Below, in pieces: positions 24,337 through 37,300 of a stretch of 64,000 bases of DNA. Source of the stretch: Paracyclopina nana (taxonomy: Eukaryota > Arthropoda > Copepoda > Cyclopoida > Cyclopettidae); contig JAGUCH010000001.1 in the NCBI GenBank assembly GCA_019096065.1, forward strand, positions 5,518,001 to 5,582,000, read 5' to 3'. Below the pieces are notes generated by a model. It saw only the letters and a list, made by a program, of their open reading frames with translations, was not told the origin of the DNA and made no database searches. The first letter of the stretch is position 1; every line of letters starts with the position of its first letter. A program made the position numbers and the translations under genes.

Positions 24337-27300
24337 CTACTCCACCAGCCCCGAATCGCGGGCCATCATATAAAACAGCGAGGTCTTGGCTGACAGCAAA
24401 TTCTGTGGCGTGTCATACTCTTTGAGTTTGCCCCCGTCCATGACCAGGATTTTGTCGCAACTCAAAGTCTTCTCCATGTTGTGCGTGATGATCATCACCG
24501 TGGAGTCTTTGAATCGCGATCTGAAGGCTCGATCCATCTTCTCATCCAAACGAGCCCCCAAATGAGACGTGGCTTCATCTAAAATCACAATCTTGGAGTC
24601 TCCTGCAAAGCAGCGCAAAAATAATGATGATGATGCCATTTCCATGGTTTGAATTTACCCAGGAGTCCTCGTATGCAGGCAATAACCTGCTTCTCTCCGT
24701 TGCTCAGGCCGACTCCATCGGATTCAATGATTGTTTCGAGGCCATTTGGCATTCGTTCGATGTAGTCGTTCATTCTGGCAGTTCGTATGCACTCCCAAAT
24801 ATAGTCGTCCGAGTGCTTCTCCATAGGATCCAAGTTGAAGCGGAGAGTGCCAGAAAAGAGCGCCATTTCCTATATGTAAGAGTAAGCGTAACATACGGAG
24901 GCCTCATTCGGCAAAACCTCGAATGCATGGCACATAGTCTCATACCTGAGGGATGATATTCAGCCGTGACCTGTGGACCTCCAATGGCAACTTGGACACA
25001 TCTTGGCCATCGATTTGGATGCTCCCGTCAAGCGTCTCGAGCATGCGAAAAACAGAGAGGATCAGGGAGGACTTTCCGGATCCGGTTCGTCCCACCACTG
25101 CGATATGCTGACCGGGGTAGATGTCGAAGGTGAGATTCTTCAAGATGATTTCGCACCTCAAGGGGTAGCGAGCTGTGACATTGATGAACTCTATCATGCC
25201 ATTATGAGAGGCCGTTAAATAATTATCGTTCCTCGCGTCCACATCTTCAAGATTGTCGTGGGCGAAAAGCTTGCCGCTCCCCTCCTGAATTAAGCGTCAC
25301 AATTAGCATGCTACTTAGGCATGATTTGAAGCCGTACCTGAATAATGTCCTCGTATTCTTTAATCCGCTCGACGCTGACCATTGCTTTCTCGAGGGTGGC
25401 AGAGTACCTAGCGAAAAGGAAGACGTCTTGCAGCACAGTGATGGCCGAGGTGAGGCTGAGGCCGGCCATGTTCACGCCCATCGAGTCTCTGTAAATCACG
25501 GTAGCAAAGCTCAACACGCCAATGAAGATGGAGGTCAGCAATTGGAGTCGCAAAAACAGCCAACAATCGGAGACCATTTCCATGTAATAGTAAGTCTGAT
25601 GGTCATCAATCGTTTTCATGCACTCGTCTGTCATCTGAAATGAGTCATGAGCACTTTTTCGAGCATGGATAAAAGAATTTTCAGCTACATACGGGCATTT
25701 GCAGTTTGTAAGTTCTTATTGTGGATACTCCCAAAATGGTCTCGCTCATTTGAGCATTAACGATACCCATGGTAGCTGAGGCCGATCGCCGAAGTATCCT
25801 CGAGGTGACAATGTAAGATTTCAATGTGACTATGACACCAAAAGCCAGCGGAATGATTGTAAATATGATGCTCGGGAAAGTGTAGGTGACGATGATGAGG
25901 GTACCCAAAATACGTAGCAACTGATTTATAAAATTCTTGACTGTGTTAGGCAAGTTGACATCGATTTCATCCATGTCCTTAGAGAAGCGATTGGCAATCT
26001 ATGAGAAAATTGGCCGCATGTACTCCCGCGTACTATTATGACATCTATTATTTTTTTGTAGGTACCTGACCAACAGGTGTAGTCCAAATGAAATCAATGG
26101 TTGAGTGAAGCACTCTGCGAAAAATGGATTTGTGGAGATGTAGGGAGGCATGCAATGTTCTCACATTCATGGTAAGGATTCCCGCTACAAAGGTAATTGA
26201 CTGGAGCAGACCGAGGATACCATAGACAGATATGTAATAATAATCGGTGGAAAACTGAATTTCCTGCCCTCCAACAGCAGCTATTACAACATCATCGTCT
26301 TCATTGTCGTCGCTAATGCGAGTTGTATTGAGCAGCAGAGCTGAGGCGGAGGTTTTGGCTCGAGAGCTCGCCCAATTTGACAGCCACAACTTTGAGGCAA
26401 TTTCAAAGGCCTGCAAAGGGAATCGGTAAGCGAGATCTTCACTGACTAGTGATTTTAACCTACTTGGTACCCAAAATAAAAGAACATAGCCATGGAAACT
26501 GGAGCTGTACCGAGGGCTCGTAGATAATACGCATACACCTCAGGGCTGACTTTATCATAGGGCAAGTCGTCCAGTTGGTCCAATGCAGACACCTCTTTGC
26601 ATGAACTCTGTAAAGGGCTAGCGGAATTGATTGAAGATGTCCTATGTAAACTCCCGCGGGACGTATGAGCCATCTAAAATTAGGCCATTGGTGCACGCCT
26701 TTTTTTACATGAGTTAATTATATAGCTACTTTATAGAGAGAAGTCATTGGGTCATCATCAGTGCTCTGCTGGTCTTGCATATATTGCATCACGCTTTGCC
26801 GCCGTTTCAGGCGAGATCGGCGGTCATTGACATCCTCGCATGGGGGGTTGGAGTTTTGAGACGGCGATTCGGCCTCGGAGGCGTCTTGCACTTCTGCATA
26901 ATCTTCATCCCCATATATTGCTTCTGCGGTTATTGATTGTCTCATGGTCAGTTCTTCGAAGGTTCCGGAATCAAAGATGGTCTGCAAAGGAAAATAATTA
27001 CTCTGGCACAATGAATGTACGGAAATGAATGACTGCACCTGGTCTTTCATTACAATAATGTAATCCAGCTTTTGCAAGAATCTCTGATCTTTCGTAATGA
27101 TGATGCGAGTTTTTTTCCGCAACAGTCCCTTATTCCCAATCACTTGATCAAAGATGCGAAGCCTCAAGCAAGGATCAATGGCAGACATGGGATCATCCAG
27201 GAAGTAGATTCCGGCATTCTTGAATACTGCTCTGGCGAGGCTGATGCGCTGGCGCTGACCTCCGCTCAAATTCTCGCCATTTTTCTTCACCCAAGTCAAG

Positions 27301-30300
27301 TCGCCGTCGGGTAGCCGTTGCAAATCTTCCAGAAGCCCACACTCTCGAATCACCTATAGATCATTACTGCCATCATTGCCTCTACATGGGGCTGCCATAA
27401 ATGCATGATACCTTTTCGTATAGCCTCGACCGATGAGAAAGACCATGCTGTTGGCCACTGGTGCAGCCAAAAAGTATGTTATCTCTGATTGTTCCACTCT
27501 TCAGCCACGGATAGTTGGGCACATGGATCATCTTGTCAAACATATGAAAAACGCCTCTCGTCTTCCTGATTTCCCCGGACAGGGCTGATATGAGCGTGGA
27601 CTTGCCACTCGCCATGCCCCCCACGATGCCCACCAACTCTCCCCTCTGTATCGACAACGAGATGTTGGTTAAACTCGTGTTCTTGTACGTTGGCGTCAAA
27701 CTGACTGGAATCTTGGGGTTTCTAGCGAAGCAACAGTTCTTCAAGAAGACCGAGTATCTCTTTGAGTGGTCGTCACTTATTGCACCGTTTGCATTATTGC
27801 CATTCGTCGCCACGCCATTGCTGGAGTCGAGTATTGGGAAAAGTCCGGACTCGTTCTGGAGGAAACGATCGATGCGTTCGATGGATATAAAAGCCTGGAT
27901 GAAGGCACTGACGCAGGTGGGCATCAGCCTAAAAGTGCTCCGCATCGTGTTCAAAACGGCCAAGGACACAAAGGCTGCCTGAGCCGAAAATTGCTCCTCT
28001 GACGTGGAGTAGGAGGCAAAGCTGACAAAAGCTACCAGGAACACAGCACAGTTCCATATGAAGCTCTGGAGCGCCTGCAAGGTGAGGAATTGGCGAATGC
28101 ACGACAACTCGTTGATTCTGGCCTCCTCCACTTTGCTCTTGAAGGTTTCCTCCCAGACGTGAAGCTTGATCAGCTTCAAGTTGGAAACGGCTTCGATGAT
28201 GCGATTGAGTCTGCTATCTTTTCGGCTCAACTGCTCGGACTGGAAGCGTTTCATGCTCATGGTGAGGGTGACGCTCAAAAACATGATGAATACCAATACA
28301 ACCATGCCTGGAAGATTCAAGAGAAACTGCATTGAAGAAAGTTCAACTCGTCTTGGCGCCAGTGCAATCATAAAGATAAGCAAGTGAAAACTTTTCTCCA
28401 GAGATATTACCTGGAATCATGGCACTTTTGAGGATGTCATACAGATAATACAACGAAATACAAATCTGAAACGGGCAAGACCATGGATAGTGTATGAAGC
28501 GAAGGGCTTTCTGAAGATTAGGGCAGTCCACTGATATTAAATTCATAATGTCAGACTCTGCAAAAAATGGAATATCATTACTTTATGTGCTTGGTCATAA
28601 GCAGATTGTATAGTATATACCTGTGGGCTGAATCATTTTGAGAGACTTGCGGTAGACTGCGGATATGAGCGCCGTTTTCATCTTTATGCCCGCGTTGTTC
28701 AACTGAAAGTAAGTGTGGGTTTCACAGAAGGAGCCCAAAAAGCCGACAGCCACCAGGAAAAGGCAATACTCGAAGCCATGCCAGTTGGACTTTGAAGGCG
28801 TCTCGAGAGTATTTAGCAGGTGCCTGAGCACTTGAGGCCCCATGATAAGGAAAATGATTCGAAAGGCCTCCAGGAGAGCGCTGATCATAATGTGGGCTCT
28901 GCTGAGCTTCAGTATTAGAGACAGTGTGAATTTGTGAGTCTTGAAGGAGGGCTTTTGGTACTTCTCATGGTACTTCCATTGATCAGTAACAGTGTGGGCT
29001 CTTTAGCATCAAAAAGAATTATTCACAAGAAAACTTTGGCAGGATACGCTAAATTATGCAATTTACCTGAAATCAGAATCCAAGTTCCACAAGGCTTTGC
29101 TGTTGAGGCCCCTGTTTTGACCAAGCAAAACAAACTTGTCAAACCATAAAAACAAAGCTCGGTTCAGAAAAGAGGTCGAGTTTTCGGATAGCTCTGTTAT
29201 GGTCGTTGTGGTGGTGGCTTGGCCTTCTGAAAGCAGAAATGAACTTGTTTTCCATCTGCCCATGTTGTAGTACAACAACTACATTAGATATTTACCTTTT
29301 ATTTCAGAGTATCTGACTGTAGCAGTTGCTTTTTCTGTGGTGGCAGTCATTTTCTTTGCTCCTACAAAATAAATGTCAAATTATGGTAGATTCTTACTAT
29401 TTATCTGCATGATTAACAAATTCATGAATTCAGCAACCTTGTCGCTATTGTGGCTATCCATCTTTCGCATAGGCTTTCATTAGCATGGGCAAATTAAGCA
29501 TTCTTCTACTTGCAGTAGGTCGACTTTTGAGCAAACGCGAAGGAATTAATTGCTGTTCATCAAATAAGTACGGGCTTACATATGGAAACACTTCAATTAT
29601 TTAAGGAAGGGGAAGAAAATGCAAAGAGTCTTCTATAATTGGAATGGAATCGATTTACGGCAGTGGTAACAGTAACTTGTTGCTTCTATATACAAAATAC
29701 AGGGCTATAGGCTTGTTTGTTAACCATACATACTGGCATTGCATGATTATCCATAAAACTTCTAATTCAATAGAAAAATAACCATGAGAATTTTGTGGCA
29801 ATTTTCTATTCGGAAATAAAGCCATGGCTTTCTTTCACGAGTAGAAAGGAGAATACAGTACTGCAAGTTTGATTGCACTCTGATTTCATAAATGGCACCT
29901 GTACAAAGAAATTTCGGTCTGCAATCACATACACAGTGGCATGATAAGTAAGTGTCATGCCTCAAGCCGACCTTTCAATTGGCCTATATTGAGCGATCTA
30001 GGCAATTCTAAATGTACATTCAGAGAATGAAAGCTCGAAATTTTTCACCTCCATATATGTGATATAGCAATAAATAAAATTGAACAAATACCACTACGGT
30101 TTAAACATCGACACTACATGACTCCTAAAAATCTTAATAAAGCAATATAGGCATTTCATAGATTGTTGCGCATTTGATACACTTTGATTGTGGTCTCAGA
30201 ACCATCACTAGTTTTGCCCTAGCGTAAATGTTCGAAAATGAGAATAATGAGATAAGCCATAGTTCTCGATGGCGAAAAAGAATCAATCAGAATAAAAATT

Positions 30301-30334
30301 TCTTACCACGAATGCTCGGCGATTGCGCTGACAT
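24337..30334 (-). CDS. ABCC: ABCC-family (short MRP, ABCC4-like) ABC transporter
   Basis: Fifteen exons in phase: 30334-30307, 29361-29296, 29226-29067, 29000-28621, 28557-28411, 28346-27412, 27353-27039, 26981-26730, 26673-26464, 26410-26066, 25998-25693, 25634-25338, 25284-24946, 24869-24659, 24602-24337. They total 4257 nt, or 1418 residues. There is no TMD0; the N-terminus goes straight into the FLNRALFLWF motif, as in short MRPs. Order: TMD1, NBD1 (Walker A GGMASGKST, signature LSGGQRQ, Walker B FLDDP), a Ser-rich linker, TMD2, NBD2 (Walker A GRTGSGKSS, signature LSNGEKQ, Walker B VILDEATS). Both sites depart from consensus: NBD1 has K where the switch His sits (IITKDQ), and the NBD2 D-loop reads SHLGARLD. 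It probably exports amphipathic anions at the plasma membrane. The exon 6 acceptor (28347) has a poor pyrimidine tract; the 940-bp first intron is inferred from phase. Confidence 0.92.
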
Positions 30335-33300
30335 GGTTAAAGGTGGCTACGATCGACGTGAAATGCAGTTGTCTCTCGACTGCCAATGACTTTCATCTCA
30401 CTTTGGGGAGCTCCGCTACCGCTTAGCTCCTCTCAGCTCAAACCAGCTAGCGGTGCTCCTTTTCTTGGTTAAGGCAAACGTAAGCCCCCACTTGACAATT
30501 TTATGTTCATTTTTAATGATATTTCGTAGTAACTTAGAATAAATAATCTATTTTAAAGTAAGCCTTTTTAAAATGTCGTATCCGCCTTTTCCGCATCAGA
30601 AATAAAAACATTGCAAATTCTCGGGTGAGAAAAATGTGCAGAAAATAATTCGTGAAGTACATGAATGAATCATTTGATCGTCCATTAGGTAATTGCTGAA
30701 TAATGCACAAAATCTTCATATACTCATATTAACAGGCTTGCTCCATCTGATAAATTGATAAAAAAGATTTTTAAAAATCTCAGCTTACTATGATCCTGCG
30801 CACGCTCTGCTCGGCCTCAAACATTGCAAAATCACATTCCTCACAATTCTCTTCATTTTGCTTGCTTGTTCTTGTTCCTTCTTTCAGAAATGCGATATGG
30901 CTACCTTTAGCTGACTAATCTAATAAGCTGAGCTGAGCGAGTTTCAGCATTAGGAGATGGTATTGATTGATAATCGACAAGTGCTTGCAACAAAAGCCAA
31001 AACAGATGGGGCTTAATATTTTCATTGACAACTGAAGTTTTTGGTAACTTTAAACAATTTCCAGAGAAAAGGTCGTATTTGGTTAAGTACCGAATTTAAA
31101 AGTCTCATTGAATTATGCCTATTTACACCCTATCTAATAGTAAACACTAGAATGTCGCGTTAGAGGTGCATAATTAATTTCCAAAATGAGCAGGAGTGCC
31201 TTTTTTGCCGCCTCACTCAACTTAGTCACATATTTGTATATTTGTAGTTAATGCTCAACTTCAAGTTATTTAGTTATGTGTGGCTTTACGTATGCTTACA
31301 CTTGAATTATATTCATTTATTTTTTCCCTTTTATTTATTTTTGCATTTTGGCTGGTTTTTGGACAATCAAGTGCATCTAATAAAGGTACTTCCAGAGTTT
31401 TTAACACCTAAATCATTTGAAAAGTTGACTTTTTCGGCTTTAAATTATTGTCAACGCTCACGCGCCGATGACGTCACGTTAGCTGAGCTGATTAGACCTG
31501 AGTAACTTCCCCGTAACACTGAGAAGCCGAGATGATTGAAAAACATCGTTTCGCTTCTCTATGACATGAGATACAAACTCGTCTTGCTCAGTAACTCCAA
31601 GAAGGTGAGCTAAAAGTTGAAGTACTTCGCTAAAAGCACAGGAACCTTTGACAAAATTCCTGATGCAAAATCAGAGTACTGGGAGGCAAAAGTTGGGTAA
31701 GTGAAGACAGCTGTTTTAAAGGCTTATTATTCATAAATTGAAATGACTCATTTCGGTGTAGCTGGGTCTTTTATTTGCCCCTCATATAAAACCAGCATTT
31801 ATTGCAAAAATGTTTACTTCGCTAGCAGAACATAATAATGACCCCTTGAAACAGGTCGCAATAACATAGAGTTAATAATTCGTGCATGTTTATGGGTATA
31901 CAGGCGTTGTTAAAGTGCAAGTTTGGGGCTAAAACCAAGTAACTTTAGACATTTTGCATCATCGTCCCAAAGAATTCACGTAATTATAGATGACAATTCA
32001 AAGCATCCCTTAGGTGTAGATTGCTCTACATTTCGGCTTGAAAATCAACCAAGCAATTTTCACCGCCGCAAGATACATGCTTTAATCAGTACTTTGACAC
32101 AGATAACAGTACAGGGAGCTAGCTCTCATCCAACTCTAACAAACACGACGAAGGTTTAAACACAAATTTTCCCTTGTGTTGAGAACCCTAGTAAACCATT
32201 TCTCCCAGGTTGGCCTTTAAAGGTATTGGTCAGCAGGTTGGCTAGTTTTCTCACTTTTTTGCACTTGAGTCGATTAACCACTCAAGGCTGCGGTCATCAA
32301 CACCGATAGTTGCTCTGGCTGCATAAGAAACAATTCGCTAATAATGTCCTAGGAACTCAAACTATGCTATGCTATGAATAGCTCTTTTTAGCCTAATGTA
32401 AAATAAAGACGGGATGGAGAGCAAGAACACTTTCATGGAGTCATGGTCAGTTGCTTGATGGATTGGCCTGGCGAGATGGCAACACCTGAGTTCTGGGGAA
32501 TGTTTTTGTGCCATCTTACACCTCGTGCAAAAGCATGTTCTTCTTTGAAAAAAAAGAGGACAAAATGGTGATGTCATGAAAAAAAGAGGGACAGCTCTGT
32601 GTTGTTGAACAGCTACATGCGACAACCAACAGCAACACAATAGTTTTTTGAGCCAGCACACGGATTTGTCCCGGGAACTTTATTTGCGTCATCACAGATT
32701 AATTCTACTTCGCTCATTCAAAAAGATGAGTTTTCGGTTAAGAGTGAATGTGCAGCAACAAATCAAGAGTGATTTTAATATACCCAGCAGGCGCAAGTAA
32801 TTTAACACCAACTCCCAAAGTGGAAGTACTCCAGTTAAGAAAGCTGCTACACAACAGCTGAGGCTCATGAATGATGAGATGTGAGTTCGCAAATAGCTTT
32901 ACTTTTCGCACAAAACCTGACAGCCTGCTATACAGTTATTACTTTCAGCTTGATTTCAAACTGGAAAAAGTGGAGTGAAATGGCTAAAATCATGCGGCTG
33001 ACAAGGACGAAATTTGATCCACCCAAGACCACTTTTTAATGAAAGGCTCTGCAAAGCACACTATTTAGCTTCTTGAGTGGTTATTATTGCAACCGTGCAA
33101 AATTAACGGATGCATGCATTTTTCGGTAGTACTCGCTCAGATAGTAGCCAGTTTTGGCAGGTTATTATGCTTCGTTGCGTCCCATGTAGGTACACGCTTT
33201 TCTTTAAAAAATGCGAAAAAAGAAGATGTCTCTGCGGTTTTGAATGAGAAAAAAACAAAAGTTATCCAATTTTCTCTCCACAAATTGAAAGTGACAACGC

Positions 33301-34327
33301 CACGTACTTCTCAGCTTGCGCAGCGATCGAGGACAATTTTCTAAGCCGAAATTGATGTTTTATAATTTATCCTTGGAAGCAATTTTTATCGCGAAATCGA
33401 CTTCACTAGTACATATACACCCACTGAGAAAGTCTTTCTATACAAATTACTCCCACCAGATGCTTAGTTGGCAATTGCGTTGGACAATGGTGATGAGGTT
33501 TTTAAAAACGGGCTTCCACCCTATTTTGGCCCTAATTGGCGTACTACTCAGCAGTAAGGCCAGAAGAGCTGGCTACAAAACCAGGTCATTGTTCCGACTG
33601 CAGCTAGTAGCATTAAAAAGTAATAATGTGAGTAGATAGTCTAGGCCTCTTTGGAGACTTGAGCATCCCAGAATGTCAACAGGTCAGCCCATAATTGGTA
33701 CCCTATGAATGACCCCTAAGCATGAAACATTTGCCTTTTACTACCCTTACTTGAGATTGCTGCCAGTTGATCAGACTCAAAATGCACAATATGCGTCGAT
33801 CGAGAATGAGAAGTACATAAACTGCTATTTTGCGAAGGTTTGCTTTCTCTAGCATCATGAATAAAGCGTATGTATGATAATAAGACTTGCCATTTAAATT
33901 CCGTTAGCTAATGTGCTCTCTTATGGCTATTACGATCAATTACTGCAGATTTATATAGGGAATTTTCTTCATGGCTTTTAGCTCATGGATAGATGGTTTA
34001 TCCCAGCTGAATGATTCTGGCCATGTTGAGTTGGCTCCCTTGTGACTTGATTACTCGACAAATGAAGTAATTTTTGTGGTAAAAATGGTAGTAGGCATTG
34101 CAAGTGCGGTAAGTAAGACAACTGTATGCCTCTGTTGGCGCCATTACATTAATTGGCAATTATTGCAAATGTGTTGGTTGGTTTTATTACATGTAACGAG
34201 AAGTAGGATCAAATAAGTACAACACTTGAGGTAATTTAATGACTGTTTTGGGGGGAACAAACCATGCAGATCGATTTCGCGCCGTTTATCTGACAAATTT
34301 CTAACAAGTTGTCTAGTCAATCTCAAC
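30335..34327. other. 4-kb interval without a recognised gene
   Basis: Open frames (for example 32362-32661 minus, 33087-33344 plus, 33316-33639 plus) show no known domains. The first 150 bp (about 30335-30480) is GC-richer and is the probable ABCC promoter. A palindromic CRE octamer TGACGTCA lies at 31469-31476. The remainder is AT-rich with no clear repeats. Confidence 0.4.
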
Positions 34328-37300
34328 TTAACAGTTTAGCAGGAGGAGAACACTAATAGCAAAATTACAGAAGTGGACTGTACTCAAAATCGATTTGGCT
34401 GCTGCATTTACGTAATGAATTCGCCCGGAGGTTTGCCTGTTGTCCATATCGTAATTGTCACCACTAAGCTTAGTGTCGTATAACGTCACTCTGTTGTTGC
34501 TGAGAATTTGAGTCGATTTGGTAGGCCTCGTTCCCTCTTTTTCGTTGGAAACTGAAATTATGTTACTTCAAAATATATCTTACAAAAACGAAGAGGGTGA
34601 TAATATTGTGGTATACCCTGATTTTCAGTCCATATCTCCATCCTCGTTTCCACCTCGGAGTCATGAGAAGAAACTTCATAGGAAGGAAGCTTATCTAAAA
34701 GAAAGGTGACAGTGATTTACGGCGAGGAAAGTAAAAACTTATTAGGTTACCTAAAACATGAATGTCCACTTTATCAGCCGCTGATCCCTCTGAATTATTG
34801 GCAAAACACGAGTAGGAAGCAAAATGGTCTTTTCGGTCGAGCATCAAGATTTCCAATTTTGACGACGAGACATGTCCTCGGTGCTCAACGCTTACTCTGT
34901 GCTTCACATCATCTGGAAGAAGAAGCAGAGGCAGTCAGCATTTTTGATGCTTTTGTTATACCAAGTCGCACCTGAGTCTATTTTTTGCTCCTCGCGTGTC
35001 CATATGATCCTGGGTGAAGGGCTGGCCACAACTGTGCAATTTATGCTCACTCGTTCGCCCAATGGAACCCGCAGGACTTGGACGTTCAAGTGCACTTTGG
35101 GAGGATCTGTCAAAAACAAGTAGCAGTTTATGCTTAGTTTTGGCGCTTTTTAGAAGGTTTCTCGCGCTGCCAGATCATTCCGCCAAATTGCACTGGCCGC
35201 TCTATTTCTAGATGAAGAATGTAAACAATGGCGCACCAAGTAAGATTTCGCATGTTCAACGAACTTGACGCTGGGGGCGTCCATGCCAAGCATGTCATGG
35301 AAGAATATTTGGCTTTGCATGGAGACAGTGAGGAGATCCAAGATATCCTTACTGAAATACTTCGCGATTTTGATGAGAAAGTCGACCCAGAGATGGCTGA
35401 ATCGCGCATCTTTTATGACCCCTTTGACGTACTCACTTTTATCATGAGCTCGTCGAGATGGAGGAGGCTTTTCAACGATTGGAAGAAGGATTGTCCCGAA
35501 AAACTCAAGGTTTTCATGACCAGGCTTTTTTTCTACAGCGTGTCCACAATGGTGCAAAATGTCACTTGGAACAACTGCATTTATTTCAAGATAGCAGACC
35601 AGATGAGCAAAGCGTTTCTCAGCAACAATGTGATGGAATTGGAGCCGTACAAAACGTTCGAAACCGTCGAAGAACTCATTTTAGATGACAACGCCGTTGA
35701 AGGCCTAGAGCAGTATGTGGTGGTTGTCTTTAGATTTAACACTGTTGTCATTTGAACTGCCTTCTTTTCAGGTACCCTTTGGTTATTTGGGCTTTGATCG
35801 TTCATTTTTCAAAAAATGTGAGAGAAAGGTTCCACGACTATGTCCTAGATCCTACCCATATCTGTGCCCAACTGGAGGGAGACAATATGCTGGTCGTGAA
35901 GCGCAAACGAGCCAAGATTGCTAAAAATGTGATTAAAAAGTTTGACCTCGAGACTTCGCGACTGAAAACCAAATCGGACGCAGCCCTGGCGAAAACTCTT
36001 CAAGAGGTTTTTCAGGAGGAATTTGAGGAGTTGGACTTTTGCAATGGCTGTGAAAAGTTCCTGGAAAATCATCAATCCTACTACTTCATGCGATGCCTCG
36101 TCCGAATCATGGAATGCAATGAAAGTGAAGGATTTGTAAGTGTCATTTTTGTAGCCTAGCAATCCGGAGTGAAGTTGATTTTCTTTTGTTTCAGCTGACT
36201 GATGCTTACAGCTATGCTGACTACATCAAGGAGTGGATCGAGAAATATTCTGTCCGAGGAGAAATTAGTGCTCACTTATTGAATGACACGGATTTTTACT
36301 ATGACTTGGAGGATTTGCAACTGGAGTTTTACCATCTCTCTTACCCTGAAGATTACCTTTCCGCCATGCATAGGATGTTGGTCAACTGGAGAGACACGGC
36401 TGAGAATATGGTTTCTGTTCTACCTCTGCATCAAGATCGATTTGAGCTGTTCACTGGAACGTTCCGCAATCTGGAGAAGTGTTGCGTAGAAGACTTTGAA
36501 GAGGTTGACGTGGATTTCAAAGTTGCTCCGATCACTCCCTTTGTCAATAAACTTTCCGACAAAATCAAGGAGCTCCGTAATCTGGCTAGGATCATAGTTG
36601 ATCCGTCGAAACCAAAGAAGGTAGAGAAAGGAGTGTTCCACGTGCAAGACTTCCAAACTGCCATCAAAATTGCCAAAGACGGAGACATCATTTTTCTTGA
36701 TCCTGGCGAGCATCAAGTCGAGCCGAATCCTCAATGTAAGGTAATCTTCCAGGTTACCAAAAGCGTCAAAGTTGTCGGAGATGGAGCATGGCAGACATTC
36801 CTAAGAGGAGCTTTCTCCGTTAATGTGGCAACAAGGCTGTCCTTCCATTGCTTGACCCTCAAACTGGGGGAGGAAGTGGACGCCAAGGAGGCCTATTACG
36901 TAACAAAAGGCGAGCTCTTTCTTGAAAATTGCCACATAATATCCCCGGTGAACACCATGCTTTACGTTATGAGCCCACAAAAAGGAGCCTCCGTGAACCA
37001 AGCCGTAGTTAACGGTTGTGTCATCAACGGCCTGGATCATTGCCAAAGATTTGCTTCCATCGACCACGACTGTCTTTTCTTCATGTTGGGTTGCTACGTG
37101 AAAAATATGTACAGCGTAATAACTGTGCACGACGCTGGAGCTCCCATGAACCAAAGTATGAGCATCTCTGCTTGCCTCTTTGAAAGGGTTCAGGTAAGTT
37201 TGGAAAAGTTGCCAGAGAAAGTAACCATCGACTATTCGCCTTCTTCTCCGCTACTAGGATGGAATAAAGATGATAGTGCATCACGAGAGCCGTCTCGACG

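Noticed and set aside
27590-28335. several plus-strand frames of 70-130 codons
   Set aside because: All are shadows of the large ABCC exon 27412-28346.
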